The notes below the pieces were generated by a model, which made no database searches, had not been told where the DNA came from, and saw only the letters and a list, made by a program, of their open reading frames with translations. This document shows positions 47,530 through 58,203 of a stretch of DNA of 64,000 nucleotides, piece by piece; position 1 is the first letter of the stretch, and every line of letters starts with the position of its first letter. This DNA is from Mycobacterium noviomagense (lineage in GTDB: Bacteria; Actinomycetota; Actinomycetes; Mycobacteriales; Mycobacteriaceae): the NCBI RefSeq assembly GCF_010731635.1, contig NZ_AP022583.1, positions 1,488,001 through 1,552,000 on the forward strand. Direction: 5' to 3'. The position numbers were made by a program, and so were the translations under genes.

Positions 47530-48043
47530 CGAGACGCTCGAGCACGGCCGACAGCTCGTCGGCGAAACCCATCTCCTGCGCGATGCGCGTCAACTGCTCG
47601 TCGGCGTACAAGTCGGTCTCGTCAAGGATGACGCCCAGCACCGCCTCCGGTAGGCCGATGTCAGAGAGCAACCCGAGATCGCCTTCCTCGAACGGTTCGG
47701 CGTCCTCGAGATCTTCCGGATCGATTTCGGCGTCCAGGTTCTCCAGAACCTCGGCGGCAATGTCGTAGTCCAGCGCCGCGGTGGCATCCGACAACAACAG
47801 CCGGGTTCCCGACGGCGCCGGCCGCACGATGACGAAGAATTCGTCGTCGACATCGATCAGCCCGAAAACAGCTCCAGCGCTTCGCAATTCGCGAAGTTCC
47901 GTCTCGGCGGCAGTCAAACTGGTCAGCACTTTGGGGCGCATGGCAGAACAACGCCATTTGCCGTCTTCGCGAACAACGGCGACGCCGAAGCCGTCCGGCG
48001 TGTCCGCAGACGGGTCCTGCGCGGAGGCCCGTTGTGCTCCCAT
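47522..48043 (-). CDS. tRNA adenosine deaminase-associated protein (Rv3753c-like)
   Basis: 173 aa, acidic. GFGVAVVREDGKWRCSAMRP, DVDDEFFVIVRPAP and the Asp/Glu-rich AEVLENLDAEIDPEDLEDAEPFEEGD are typical of the actinobacterial family always found next to tadA. No known catalytic motif. Its TGA stop is inside the 44-bp repeat. Confidence 0.9.
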   Translation of the reverse strand: MGAQRASAQDPSADTPDGFGVAVVREDGKWRCSAMRPKVLTSLTAAETELRELRSAGAVFGLIDVDDEFFVIVRPAPSGTRLLLSDATAALDYDIAAEVLENLDAEIDPEDLEDAEPFEEGDLGLLSDIGLPEAVLGVILDETDLYADEQLTRIAQEMGFADELSAVLERLGR

Positions 48044-48152
48044 GGGCGCATACGCTAGTCGCTGAGCCGGTCGCTTGACCAGCTAACGGCAGCACCTCGG
48101 CCGCGCTGGCCGGGGTCGGACCGCCAGCGAAAAAATGTGCCAACCTGGAATC

Positions 48153-49112
48153 GTGGCGAAGACACCGATGTGCGTGCTGGGGCTCGGATTGATCGGTGGA
48201 TCGCTGATGCGGGCAGCCACGGCCGCAGGCTACGAGGTGTTCGGCTACAACCGCTCGGTAGAGGGCGTGCAGGCGGCACGATTCGACGGCTTCGACGCCA
48301 CCACCGACATCAACGAAGCCCTCAAACGCGCGGCTGACGTCGACGCGCTGATCGTGCTGGCCGTTCCGATGCCGGCCTTGCCGAGCATGCTCTCGCACAT
48401 CCGCGAGTGCGCGCCCAACTGTCCGCTGACCGATGTCACCAGCGTCAAAAGCGCGGTCCTCGAGGAAGTCACCGCGGCCGGCCTGCAGGCCCGGTTCGTG
48501 GGCGGGCACCCGATGACGGGAACCGCGCACTCCGGTTGGGCCGCTGGGCACGCCCGGCTGTTCACCGGCGCTCCCTGGGTAATCGCCGTGGACGACCACG
48601 TGGACCCCGCGGTGTGGTCGATGGTGATGACGTTGGCGCTGGACTGCGGATCGGTCGTGGTACCCGCGAAATCCGACGAGCACGACGCCGCCGCGGCCGC
48701 CATCTCGCATCTGCCGCACTTGCTTGCCGAGGCGCTCGCCGTCACCGCCGGGGAGGTTCCGCTGGCCTTCGCCTTGGCCGCGGGCTCCTTCCGCGATGGC
48801 ACCAGGGTCGCCGCCAGCGCACCGGATCTGGTGCGCGCGATGTGCGAAGCCAACTCCGAGCACCTGCTGCCCACGCTGGACCGCGCCCTGCAACTGCTGA
48901 CCCGCGCCCGCGATGCGCTGGCCAACAACAACTCGGTCGCCGAGCTTGTCGACGGCGGGCACGCCGCGCGCACCCGCTACGACAGCTTCTCGCGACCGGA
49001 TATCGTCACCGTGTTCATCGGCGCGGAGAACTGGCGCGAAGAATTAGCCGCCGAGGGCCGAGCCGGCGGTGTGATCAGATCCGCTCTGCCAAGCCTGGGT
49101 AGTCCACGATGA
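48153..49112 (+). CDS. tyrA: Prephenate dehydrogenase
   Basis: 319 aa from the GTG at 48153 ([20 protein letters not shown]). Rossmann motif GLGLIGGS, conserved DVTSVKSAV, catalytic-region [13 protein letters not shown] and an all-helical dimer domain. Converts prephenate to 4-hydroxyphenylpyruvate in tyrosine synthesis (Rv3754). The 3' end overlaps the convergent next gene by 38 bp. Confidence 0.94.
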   Translation: MAKTPMCVLGLGLIGGSLMRAATAAGYEVFGYNRSVEGVQAARFDGFDATTDINEALKRAADVDALIVLAVPMPALPSMLSHIRECAPNCPLTDVTSVKSAVLEEVTAAGLQARFVGGHPMTGTAHSGWAAGHARLFTGAPWVIAVDDHVDPAVWSMVMTLALDCGSVVVPAKSDEHDAAAAAISHLPHLLAEALAVTAGEVPLAFALAAGSFRDGTRVAASAPDLVRAMCEANSEHLLPTLDRALQLLTRARDALANNNSVAELVDGGHAARTRYDSFSRPDIVTVFIGAENWREELAAEGRAGGVIRSALPSLGSPR

Positions 49113-49674
49113 ACCCGTCGGCGTCCACCGTGACCGTTGTCTTGGCGACCGGCGAGTGCAACTTGATGCCCTGGCTGCGGTCGCCGGTGCTGGTGTAGCT
49201 GACGGTAGCCGCGTCCACCGACATCTCGGGCAGCCGGACGTAGACCATCGGCAATGTGATCGACTCGGCCTGCTCGTGCAGGGCGCAGCGACGAATCGGC
49301 AACGCGTTGAAGAACGGACTGAACACCACGTCGACGTCCAGGGCACCGTCGTAGGCGTGACGCGACTCACCCCGATGATCGGTCACCAGCCACATGTTCT
49401 CTTCGTCACGTGCGACAGAGAGCTGACGTTCCCGCTCGGCCAGCGTCACAGTCAGGCCGAGCCGCTTTGTGGCGCCGGTCTCGTCGGTCTGCAAGTCGTA
49501 GTAGGCACCGAACGCCGGACTGGCTTCTGTGGCGGCCGCCACAATGCGCCCGTTGGCTTTAATTCGCTTGCCCGACAACTGGACTCGCACCGACTCCATC
49601 CGCGAGGCGTCGTGCGCACGCCAGGTCAGCATTGCCGACCAAACTCTCTGCGTCGCATCCGATGCGCGGTTCAC
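49075..49674 (-). CDS. Putative glycolipid-binding protein (Rv3755c-like)
   Basis: 199 aa, the same length as Rv3755c as I recall it. Beta-rich single domain without signal peptide. [28 protein letters not shown] and [11 protein letters not shown] correspond to the Glycolip_bind (DUF1089) family. An internal ATG at 49632 is another possible start. Ligand and role unproven. Confidence 0.8.
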   Translation of the reverse strand: MNRASDATQRVWSAMLTWRAHDASRMESVRVQLSGKRIKANGRIVAAATEASPAFGAYYDLQTDETGATKRLGLTVTLAERERQLSVARDEENMWLVTDHRGESRHAYDGALDVDVVFSPFFNALPIRRCALHEQAESITLPMVYVRLPEMSVDAATVSYTSTGDRSQGIKLHSPVAKTTVTVDADGFIVDYPGLAERI

Positions 49675-49728
49675 CCGTATACGGTAAGCGACCGCTCTTG
49701 TGGTGTGCAGCCCGGTAGCGGCCTTCGG

Positions 49729-50475
49729 TCAACCGGGGGCCGGCACCGGCTCAGGTTCACCGCTGAGCCCATCGCTGGCTGGCTGTTGCGGCGCGCCGTC
49801 TATGCGACGCGGGCCGAGCCGACCGGTGCCGGGAACCGACAGCCACACCGCAAAAGCCAGCGCGGCATCGAGGATCAACGCCAGCGCTGCCACCATCAGC
49901 GCGCCCACGACCGCGATGTGGAATTGGCGCACCTTGATGCCGTCGATCAGATAGCGGCCCAGCCCGCCGAGACTGGCGTAGGCCGCCACCGTCGCGGTCG
50001 CAACGACCTGAAGCGTCGCGGTGCGCAAGCCTCCCACGATGAGCGGCAGCGCGTTGGGGACCTCGGCCCGCAGCAGCACCTGTGTTTCGGTCATGCCCAT
50101 GGCACGCGCGGCGTCGACGACGGTGCGGTCGACATTGGAGATGCCCGCGTACGTGCCGGCCAGCAGCGGCGGGATACCCAGCAGCATCAGCGCCACGATC
50201 GGCGGCCCCAGACCCAGCCCCCACCACAACACGCCCAGCAGCAGTACACCCAGGGTCGGCAACGCGCGCAGCCCGTTGACGAGACCCACCACGACAAGCG
50301 TGCCGCGACCGGTGTGCCCGATGATCATCCCGATCGGGATCGCGATCACCGCCGAAACCACCACGGCGGCAGCGGTGTACTCCAGGTGCTCGAGGGTGCG
50401 GGCCGCCAACCCGACCGGCCCGAGCCAGTTGTCGGCGGTGAAAAGGTAGGACAGGGCCTGAGTCAGATAATTCAT
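49729..50475 (-). CDS. proZ: Glycine betaine/carnitine/choline-type ABC permease ProZ
   Basis: 248 aa with six membrane helices. The EAA loop reads AARAMGMTETQVLLRAEVPNALPLIVGG. Second permease of an OpuC/ProU-type importer of compatible solutes (Rv3756c). Start overlaps the proW stop by 4 bp. Confidence 0.92.
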   Translation of the reverse strand: MNYLTQALSYLFTADNWLGPVGLAARTLEHLEYTAAAVVVSAVIAIPIGMIIGHTGRGTLVVVGLVNGLRALPTLGVLLLGVLWWGLGLGPPIVALMLLGIPPLLAGTYAGISNVDRTVVDAARAMGMTETQVLLRAEVPNALPLIVGGLRTATLQVVATATVAAYASLGGLGRYLIDGIKVRQFHIAVVGALMVAALALILDAALAFAVWLSVPGTGRLGPRRIDGAPQQPASDGLSGEPEPVPAPG

Positions 50476-51158
50476 CGCGCCCCACCGACGATCGGCGCTC
50501 TAACCTGGCGTCGCCTGTCCGGATGTGACGCGCGTTCCCACGGCGTGGCCAGCCGGCCGGCCAGCATGATCAGCATGTCCAGTACTACCGCGAGCGCGAA
50601 GATGGCGATGATGCCCGCGATTATCTGGTCGCTCTTGTTGGCCTGATACCCCTCGGTGAACCAGGTGCCCAGCCCGCCGATGCCGATCACCGCACCCACC
50701 GAGACCATCGAGATATTGGTCACCACAACGACACGCAGACCCGACACCAGCACCGGGACCGCAAGCGGCAGTTCGACTTTCACTATCCGGCTGATCGCAC
50801 TGTGACCGACAGCGGTGGCGGCGTCACGTATGTGTGCCGGCACCGCGTCGAGCGCTTCGAGCACCGCGCGTACCAGCAGCGCGGTGGCGTAGAGGGTCAG
50901 CGCGACGATCACGTTGGCTTCGTCGAGGATGCGGGTCGGGATGATCAACGGCAGCACCACGAACAGCGCCAGCGACGGGATGGTGAACACGACGCTGGCG
51001 GTGACGGTTGTCAGCCGGCGTAGCACCGTCCTGCGCTGCACCAGCACACCCAGTGGCAGTGCGATCGCCAGCCCGAGCAGCACCGGGATCAGCGACAGCC
51101 GCAGATGGATGACGGTCAGCGTCCACGCCGCGTTGAGGTGGGTCAGCAAATAGTGCAC
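50472..51158 (-). CDS. proW: Glycine betaine/carnitine/choline-type ABC permease ProW
   Basis: 228 aa from the GTG at 51158 (MHYLLTHLNAAWTLTVIHLRL), chosen because the open frame upstream lies inside proV. Five to six helices, EAA loop DAATAVGHSAISRIVKVELPLAVPVLVSG. Partner of ProZ (Rv3757c). Confidence 0.92.
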   Translation of the reverse strand: MHYLLTHLNAAWTLTVIHLRLSLIPVLLGLAIALPLGVLVQRRTVLRRLTTVTASVVFTIPSLALFVVLPLIIPTRILDEANVIVALTLYATALLVRAVLEALDAVPAHIRDAATAVGHSAISRIVKVELPLAVPVLVSGLRVVVVTNISMVSVGAVIGIGGLGTWFTEGYQANKSDQIIAGIIAIFALAVVLDMLIMLAGRLATPWERASHPDRRRQVRAPIVGGAR

Positions 51159-51160
51159 AG

Positions 51161-52264
51161 TCAGTCCTGCCGCCGCGATTCCACAACGGCAAGCACATCG
51201 GTGGCCAGCACTCCCCCGATCACCTTGCCGACGTCGTCGACGGCGACACCGACTGCCGATGGCGACGAGATCGCCGCGTCCAGAGCTTGGCTCAGGTTCC
51301 CGTCGAGGCGGAATGACGAACCGACCGCGGTCACGCTTTCGGACAAGGACGCGCCGCGCCGGTGCCGTTGCACACCGTCGGCGTCGATCCATCCCAACGG
51401 AGCGCCGTCGTGGTCGACGACGAGCGCCCAGCCGCCTTGAAGGAGCGCATCGCCGACCTCAGAAAGCTCGGACTGGCAGATCCGCGGAATGTCTCTCAGG
51501 GGCAGCCCGTCGGCCGGCAGGCGCTGCAGCCACCGATAGCCGCGGCCGAGGCCGACGAAACCGGACACGAAATCGTTGGCCGGACGCGACAACAGCCTCG
51601 CCGGTTCGTCGTATTGCTGCAGCGAACCGCCCGGCCCGAACACCGCTATCAAATCCGCCAGCCGGACCGCCTCATCGATGTCGTGTGTGACGAACACGAT
51701 GGTCTTGTGCAATTCGTTTTGCAGGCGCAGTATTTCGCGCTGCAACTCCCTGCGCACCACCGGGTCGACTGCGGAGAACGGCTCGTCCATTAACAGGATC
51801 GGCGGGTCTGCGGCCAACGCCCGCGCCACCCCGACGCGCTGTTGCTCGCCGCCCGAGAGCTGGGCCGGGTAGCGGGTCGCCAGTTTGGTATCCAGGCCGA
51901 CCTGTTCGAGGACCCGGTAGGCGGCCGTGCGCGCTGCCCGCCGGGACTGGCCTTTGAGTATCGGCACGGTGGCGACGTTGTCGATCACTCGTTGATGTGG
52001 CATCAGGCCAGCGTTTTGGATGACGTAACCGATACCGAGTCGCAGCTTGACCGGGTTGACGATGGATACGTCGGCGCCGTCGACCATCACTGTGCCGGAG
52101 GTCGGCTCGATCATCCGATTGATCATCCGCATCGATGTGGTCTTGCCGCAGCCGGACGGTCCGACGAAGACAGCCAGCTTGCCGCGCGGTACCTCGAGGG
52201 TCAGGTCGTCGACGGCCACGGTGCCGTCGCCGTACACCTTGGTGACCTTCTCGAAGCTGATCAA
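51161..52264 (-). CDS. proV: Compatible-solute ABC transporter ATPase ProV
   Basis: 367 aa. Walker A GPSGCGKTT, ABC signature LSGGEQQRVGVARAL, Walker B ILLMDEPFSA, H-loop VTHD. The C-terminal third contains paired CBS-like domains (about 250-360) that in OpuA/OpuC sense ionic strength. Energises ProW/ProZ (Rv3758c). Confidence 0.95.
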   Translation of the reverse strand: MISFEKVTKVYGDGTVAVDDLTLEVPRGKLAVFVGPSGCGKTTSMRMINRMIEPTSGTVMVDGADVSIVNPVKLRLGIGYVIQNAGLMPHQRVIDNVATVPILKGQSRRAARTAAYRVLEQVGLDTKLATRYPAQLSGGEQQRVGVARALAADPPILLMDEPFSAVDPVVRRELQREILRLQNELHKTIVFVTHDIDEAVRLADLIAVFGPGGSLQQYDEPARLLSRPANDFVSGFVGLGRGYRWLQRLPADGLPLRDIPRICQSELSEVGDALLQGGWALVVDHDGAPLGWIDADGVQRHRRGASLSESVTAVGSSFRLDGNLSQALDAAISSPSAVGVAVDDVGKVIGGVLATDVLAVVESRRQD

Positions 52265-52283
52265 GTGGAACCCAATCCCGCTC

Positions 52284-53225
52284 TCATTGCCGCATCGGGT
52301 GGTCGAAACCGTTGTCGTGCACCCATTTCCGCGCGGCCTCGTCGGGGTCGACTCCAGAGTTACCCGACACCGAAGCGTTGAGGTCGGCCAGGCCGCGGGT
52401 GGTCAGCTTGGCCGACACCGCGTCCAGGACGTCTTTGAGATGATCGGATTTTTTCTGCGAATTGACAAGCGGCACAATGTTTCCCGCAAGGAAGTTGTGC
52501 TCCGGGTCCTCGAGTACCACCAGGTGGTTCTGCGGGATGGCCGGCGAGGTACTGAAGATGTTGGCGGCGGTGACGGTGCCGTCCACCAGTGCGCGCACGG
52601 TCACCGGGCCTCCGCCATCGCTGATCGCGACGAAGTTGGCGGGGCTGATATCAAGCCCGTACTTCTGGCGCAGCCCGGGCAGCCCAGCCGGTCGGGTCTG
52701 AAACGCCGACGGGGCGGCCAGCTTCACCTCCGCTGAATGCGGCGCCAGGTCGGCGATCGTTTTCAGGTTCCACATCGCGGCGGTCGCCGAAGTGACTGTC
52801 ACCGTGTCGGTGTCTGAGGCGGGTGACGGCGTCAAAATCGACAAGTCGCCGGGTAACCGTTTGTACAACTCCAACTCGACGGCATCGAGCATGGTGACCA
52901 TCGCATCCGGTTGAAAGTAGAGCAGCAGGTTACCGATGTACTCGGGCACCAAGTCGATGGAATGGTCCTTCAATGCCGGAATGTAGGTTTCGCGGCTGCC
53001 GATTCCCAACCGGCGTCCGACATCGAATCCGTTGGCTTGCAAGGCTTGTGCGTAGATCTCGGCGACGACTTTCGACTCCAGGAAGTCGGCAGAGCCGACG
53101 ACGATCGATTTCGTGCTGCCAGGCATCGCCCCGAGGGGATTCGGGTTGCCGCAAGCCGCCAGGAGCCATGCCAGCACGACAAATACCGCCGTCGCGCCCC
53201 GCGCGCGCCGCCGCAGCATCGTCAT
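52284..53225 (-). CDS. proX: Substrate-binding lipoprotein ProX
   Basis: 313 aa from the ATG at 53225; the frame is open further upstream but the signal sequence begins here. Lipobox LLAAC (Cys about 23), then the OpuAC-type binding domain (IVVGSADFLESKVVAEIYAQ, DLVPEYIGNLLLYFQ). Delivers glycine betaine or choline-like solutes to ProWZ-ProV (Rv3759c). First gene of the proXVWZ operon. Confidence 0.94.
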   Translation of the reverse strand: MTMLRRRARGATAVFVVLAWLLAACGNPNPLGAMPGSTKSIVVGSADFLESKVVAEIYAQALQANGFDVGRRLGIGSRETYIPALKDHSIDLVPEYIGNLLLYFQPDAMVTMLDAVELELYKRLPGDLSILTPSPASDTDTVTVTSATAAMWNLKTIADLAPHSAEVKLAAPSAFQTRPAGLPGLRQKYGLDISPANFVAISDGGGPVTVRALVDGTVTAANIFSTSPAIPQNHLVVLEDPEHNFLAGNIVPLVNSQKKSDHLKDVLDAVSAKLTTRGLADLNASVSGNSGVDPDEAARKWVHDNGFDHPMRQ

Positions 53226-53337
53226 ATCAGCCGACACTAGCCGCAGAAACTGATGCGCTGGCGCTCTGAACTGAGGTGCGGCCAAGTTTGTCGCGCGTTC
53301 GGTTTCATTCCGTGCGGGAAAGGGCAAAGATGACACC

Positions 53338-53688
53338 ATGAGCAGCGATCGCCCCGCATCGCCCGATCAGCCCCATCGAACCACGGCACCCGCCGGCCAA
53401 GTGCCCACAGCGCCGGCCACGCCGGAGTCGGTCAGGTTCACCCGCGCCGCTGCGCTGTGGACGGCGCTGATAGTCGGTTTCCTGATTCTGATCGTGCTGC
53501 TGATCTTCATCGCCCAGAACACCGCGTCTCCGCAGTTCGCCTTCCTCGGCTGGCGGTGGAGCATGCCACTCGGGGTAGCCATCCTGCTGGCGGCGGCCTG
53601 TGGCGGCTTGATCACGGTTCTCGCTGGCACCGCGCGGATCTATCAGCTTCGCCGGGCAGCCAAGCGCGACCTGATGACCCGCCGCTAG
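53338..53688 (+). CDS. LapA-type (DUF1049) membrane protein, Rv3760-like
   Basis: 116 aa. Pro-rich N-terminus, two membrane helices (about 40-62 and 78-100) joined by QNTASPQFAFLGWRWSMPLGV, and a basic C-terminus. The stop TAG is formed jointly by the target TA and the first base of the inserted IS element. Divergent from proX. Confidence 0.88.
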   Translation: MSSDRPASPDQPHRTTAPAGQVPTAPATPESVRFTRAAALWTALIVGFLILIVLLIFIAQNTASPQFAFLGWRWSMPLGVAILLAAACGGLITVLAGTARIYQLRRAAKRDLMTRR

Positions 53689-54810
53689 TGTCCTGAGTCA
53701 TTAATTCGTTTGCAGTAGTTGGCAACGGATTCAAGGATTTGGTCGGCGGTCTTGGTCCAGACGTAGGGCTTGGGGTCGTCGTTCCAGTTCTCGATCCACG
53801 CGCGGATGTCGGCATTGAGTTGCCGCACCGAGGTGTGGGCACCGCGGCGCAGTTTCTTGGTGGTCAGTTCGGCGAACCAGCGCTCGACCAGGTTGAGCCA
53901 CGATGAGCTGGTTGGGGTGAAGTGCAGCACAAAGCGCGGATGGTTGGTCAGCCAACGCTTCACCGCGGGCGTCTTGTGGGTGGATGCGTTGTCGAGCACG
54001 ACGTGGCAGTCCAGATCGGCGGGCACCTCGGCGTCGATCTTCTTGAGGAACGCCAGGAACTCCTGGGAGCGGTGGCGGGCGTGCAGTGAGCCGATGATCT
54101 TGCCGGTGGCGAGGTCCAGGGCTGCATAAAGGCTCGAGGTGCCGTGACGGACGTAGTCGTGGTGGCGCGTGCCGGGGTGCCCGGCAGCATCGGGAAAACC
54201 GGTGCGGTGCGGTTGAGTGCCTGGATCTGGGTCTTCTCGTCCACACACAAGACCATCGCTCGTTCCGGCGGATCGAGGTACAGCCCGACGATGTCGCGGA
54301 CCTTGGCGACGAATAGCGGGTCCTGGACAGCTTCCACGAATCCTGTTTGTGCGGAGCCAATCCGAAGGCCCGCCACACCCGAGAGACCATCGACTGCGAC
54401 AGGCCCAGGTGCTCGGCCATCGATCGGGTCGACCAGTGCGTGGCATCAGCTGGACTGGACTCCAACGTCGCGGTGATCAGCACCTCGATTTGCTCGTCAC
54501 CCACCACCCGGGGCCGGCCCGGTCGAGGTTCGTCGAGCAGTCCGTCGCACCGCTTCTCTGCGAACCGATTGCGCCACTTGCGGATCGTGTTCCGATCCAT
54601 TCCAACCTGTCTGCAAGCTCGACATTGGATCCACCATCGGCGGCAGCCAGCACGATCCTGGCTCGAAGGGCCAACCCGGCGGCACTCTTGCGCCGCCGAA
54701 CCCAGCTCTCCAACTCGGCGCGTTCATCCTTGGTCAACACGATCTGCGCGGCATGCGGTGACGGCATCACCCATACTAACAAGAACCCACGAATTAATGA
54801 CTCAGGACAC
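53688..54810. mobile_element. IS630-family insertion sequence, decayed
   Basis: 1123 bp bounded by perfect 22-bp terminal inverted repeats (53688-53709 and 54789-54810; outer part GTGTCCTGAGTCATTAATTC). It is flanked by TA on both sides (53686-53687, 54811-54812), the target duplication expected for IS630/Tc1-mariner elements. The transposase gene on the minus strand is frameshifted. Confidence 0.92.
53695..54767 (-). pseudogene. IS630-family transposase, multiple frameshifts
   Basis: Four frame segments join into one DDE transposase. (1) HTH start RAELESWVRRRKSAAGLALR ... NVELADRL; (2) MDRNTIRKWRNRFAEKR ... [14 protein letters not shown]; (3) [33 protein letters not shown] (first catalytic Asp); (4) [31 protein letters not shown] and SSSWLNLVERWFAE (second Asp and Glu). 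Shifts lie near 54604-54610, about 54330-54370 and about 54145-54170. The element cannot transpose by itself as read. Confidence 0.85.
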
Positions 54811-54820
54811 TAGCGGCCTG

Positions 54821-55429
54821 TTACCAGCGCCTGTTGCGGGGCAGCAGGTCCCACACGTGTTCGGTGCAGTTGACAGTCACCACGGTGGCCTGGCCGGAGC
54901 GCGAGAACAATAGCCGGGTCACCGATACATAGTCGATCGGAAATGACAGCAGCCGCTTGGTTCCCAGGATCTGGTGCAACACCACGTTGATCACCCCGCC
55001 ATGGCTGAACACTGCCACGGTGTCTTCGTGATCCGCGGCGGTGACGACGTCGTCGACAGCGGCGCCGACCCGGGCTTGGAAAGCATCCTCATCGACCGAA
55101 CTCGGTAGGTGCCCCTCGGCCATGCGAGCCCACTCTTGGGGGTTCTCGTCGCGGATCTGCTCGATCGGGATGTATACCGGCAGATCCCGGTCATATTCGG
55201 CGAAGCGGTCATCGATGTCGACGGCTAGATCGCGTGCCGCCGCGACCGGTTCTGCGGTCTGGATGGCACGCCGCTGCGGACTGCTCACCACCCGCGAAAT
55301 CGGGTACCGGGCCAAGGCGTCGGGCAGGCGCGCCACTTGTGCCCGCCCCTCGTCGGACAGCTCCGGGTCGGATCCCTGGCCGGGTTCGCTGCGGAGTGGC
55401 AAGGCATGCCGGACCAGAAGCAGTTGCAT
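54821..55429 (-). CDS. Histidine phosphatase superfamily protein
   Basis: 202 aa. N-terminal catalytic motif LLLVRHALPL (RHA variant of RHG), second Arg in SSPQRRAIQTAEPVA, and the late His in FSHGGVINVV. Cytosolic phosphatase of the phosphoglycerate-mutase fold; substrate unknown. Only 9 bp from the IS boundary. Confidence 0.9.
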   Translation of the reverse strand: MQLLLVRHALPLRSEPGQGSDPELSDEGRAQVARLPDALARYPISRVVSSPQRRAIQTAEPVAAARDLAVDIDDRFAEYDRDLPVYIPIEQIRDENPQEWARMAEGHLPSSVDEDAFQARVGAAVDDVVTAADHEDTVAVFSHGGVINVVLHQILGTKRLLSFPIDYVSVTRLLFSRSGQATVVTVNCTEHVWDLLPRNRRW

Positions 55430-55521
55430 CGTCTTCCTGTCGTGTGGTGAACCAAGCCATTAATTCACACGCCGTTGGCGTCGAGCGCGGCAGTCATAAG
55501 GTGCAATAGCCAGACGGTTGA

Positions 55522-56209
<688 letters not shown>

Positions 56210-56281
56210 CGTTGCCATGGGCTGCGCGCGAATCCAGCGCGGTTGAGCTCAAGGCCTCAATCGCGTTGGTGCGCAGTGGTC

Positions 56282-56881
56282 TTAGCTCTCGGCAAGCGTG
56301 CTGTGCAGCGCCTTCTTGGCCTCGGTGAGCGCGGCTAACACCTTGGCTCTGGCTTCGGCGAGCTTCGCTTTCTGCTCGTCGGTGCCAGACCAGGTGATCG
56401 TCCGCGCCAACCCGGCGACTTCGCGAAGTTCCTTGCGGATCTTGAACACGTCGCCGAACTGGGCGGCGCGGGCCAGGAAAGCATGTGCTGTTTCGCTGCT
56501 GATGCCCCGCCACGCCAACAGGTTTTTGCCGAGTTCGGTAAGCGTGGCGACGCCGTTGTCGACGGTCACCAAGCCGCGACCCGCGAGCAGTCCGATGGCC
56601 AGCTCCACGACCTCCTGGGGCGGGCTGAACGCGCCATCGGTTGCCTCGGAGGTACGCTGCACGATCTGCGCGGCGTCCGCCGGGCCGTCAAGCAGCAGTG
56701 CTAGCGTGCCAAACGCTGCCCGCTTGAGGCCGAAGCGCGGCCCACCAAAGCCGCGACCAAAACCGGGTCCGCCAAAACCAAAGCCGGGGCCACCCCAGGG
56801 CGGCCCACCAAAGCCGGGCCCGCCAAATCCAAAGCCCGGCCCGCCAAATCCGGGCGCGCCGGAAAATCCGCCGTAAACCAT
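56282..56881 (-). CDS. Gly/Phe/Pro-rich PadR-like winged-helix protein
   Basis: 199 aa from the ATG at 56881. Residues 4-48 are a low-complexity tract of repeated FGGPGFG and GPGFGFGGP units. Residues 50-120 resemble a winged helix (AFGTLALLLDGPADAAQIVQ, then LGLVTVDNGVATLTELG-type wing). The C-terminal part is a Lys/Ala-rich helix. PadR-like regulators with Gly/Phe-rich heads occur in actinobacteria. Self-association through the head is a speculation. Confidence 0.65.
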   Translation of the reverse strand: MVYGGFSGAPGFGGPGFGFGGPGFGGPPWGGPGFGFGGPGFGRGFGGPRFGLKRAAFGTLALLLDGPADAAQIVQRTSEATDGAFSPPQEVVELAIGLLAGRGLVTVDNGVATLTELGKNLLAWRGISSETAHAFLARAAQFGDVFKIRKELREVAGLARTITWSGTDEQKAKLAEARAKVLAALTEAKKALHSTLAES

Positions 56882-56951
56882 ATCTGTCTTCCTTCGGTGT
56901 GATGCCGGTTCACCACCGGCATAGCCATAACGCCCTCGGGCCGCGGCCAAG

Positions 56952-57641
<690 letters not shown>

Positions 57642-57664
57642 CTATCTATCAACCTGCTTGATCT

Positions 57665-57683
57665 ATGTCAACATGTTTGACAT
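57665..57683. promoter_or_regulatory. MarR operator overlapping the marR start
   Basis: ATGTCAA-CATGT-TTGACAT is a perfect 7-bp inverted repeat. It covers the candidate marR start codons and lies 30 bp upstream of the divergent methyltransferase start, so binding could repress both. Confidence 0.6.
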
Positions 57684-58140
57684 GGACGAGTACGAGGATC
57701 AGCCGTTGGGCTATCTGCTCTACCGCGTGATGACGGTGCTGCGGCCCCAGGTGATGGCGGCGCTGGGGCCAGTCGGGATCGGCTTACCGGAATTCGTGTG
57801 CCTGCGAGTTCTGTCCATGTTCCCGGGCCAATCCAACGCCGAGCTGGCCCGGGCCACGAATGTGTCGCCGCAAGCGATGAACCTGGTGCTGCGCGGACTT
57901 CAGGACATCGGCGCGGTGACACGGCCAGATACGGTGTCGTCCGGCCGCGCGCTGCCGGCCCGGCTCACCAGCAAGGGCCGAGCGCTGCTGAAGCGCGCCG
58001 AAGCGGCCGTGCACGTTGCCGACGAGCGACTCCTGGCCCACCTCACGGTCGCCGAGCGCCGGGAATTCAAGCGGCTACTGCACGCAGTGGGTTCGCAACC
58101 GGCCGATGGCGCCGCCCCTTCGTCGCCCTGCTCGAGTTAG
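57682..58140 (+). CDS. MarR-family transcriptional regulator
   Basis: 152 aa from the ATG at 57682 (MDEYEDQPLGYLLYRVM); an ATG at 57673 is the alternative. Winged helix: LPEFVCLRVLSMFPGQSNAELARATNVSPQAMNLVLRGLQDIG, wing with RALPARLTSKG. Likely represses itself and the divergent methyltransferase. Confidence 0.9.
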   Translation: MDEYEDQPLGYLLYRVMTVLRPQVMAALGPVGIGLPEFVCLRVLSMFPGQSNAELARATNVSPQAMNLVLRGLQDIGAVTRPDTVSSGRALPARLTSKGRALLKRAEAAVHVADERLLAHLTVAERREFKRLLHAVGSQPADGAAPSSPCSS

Positions 58141-58203
58141 CGATCGTCGCCGCACTTTCGGTCAATACGCGGAGAATGCTATTCTCCGCAGCGAGAGCGA
58201 GGT

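Noticed and set aside
47661..48962. 433-codon minus-strand frame antisense to tyrA
   Set aside because: Arg/Gly/Ala mirror composition and overlap with two recognised genes.
49156..50646. 496-codon plus-strand frame over Rv3755c and proZ
   Set aside because: Rich in Arg/His/Gln mirror residues; three real genes lie on the other strand.
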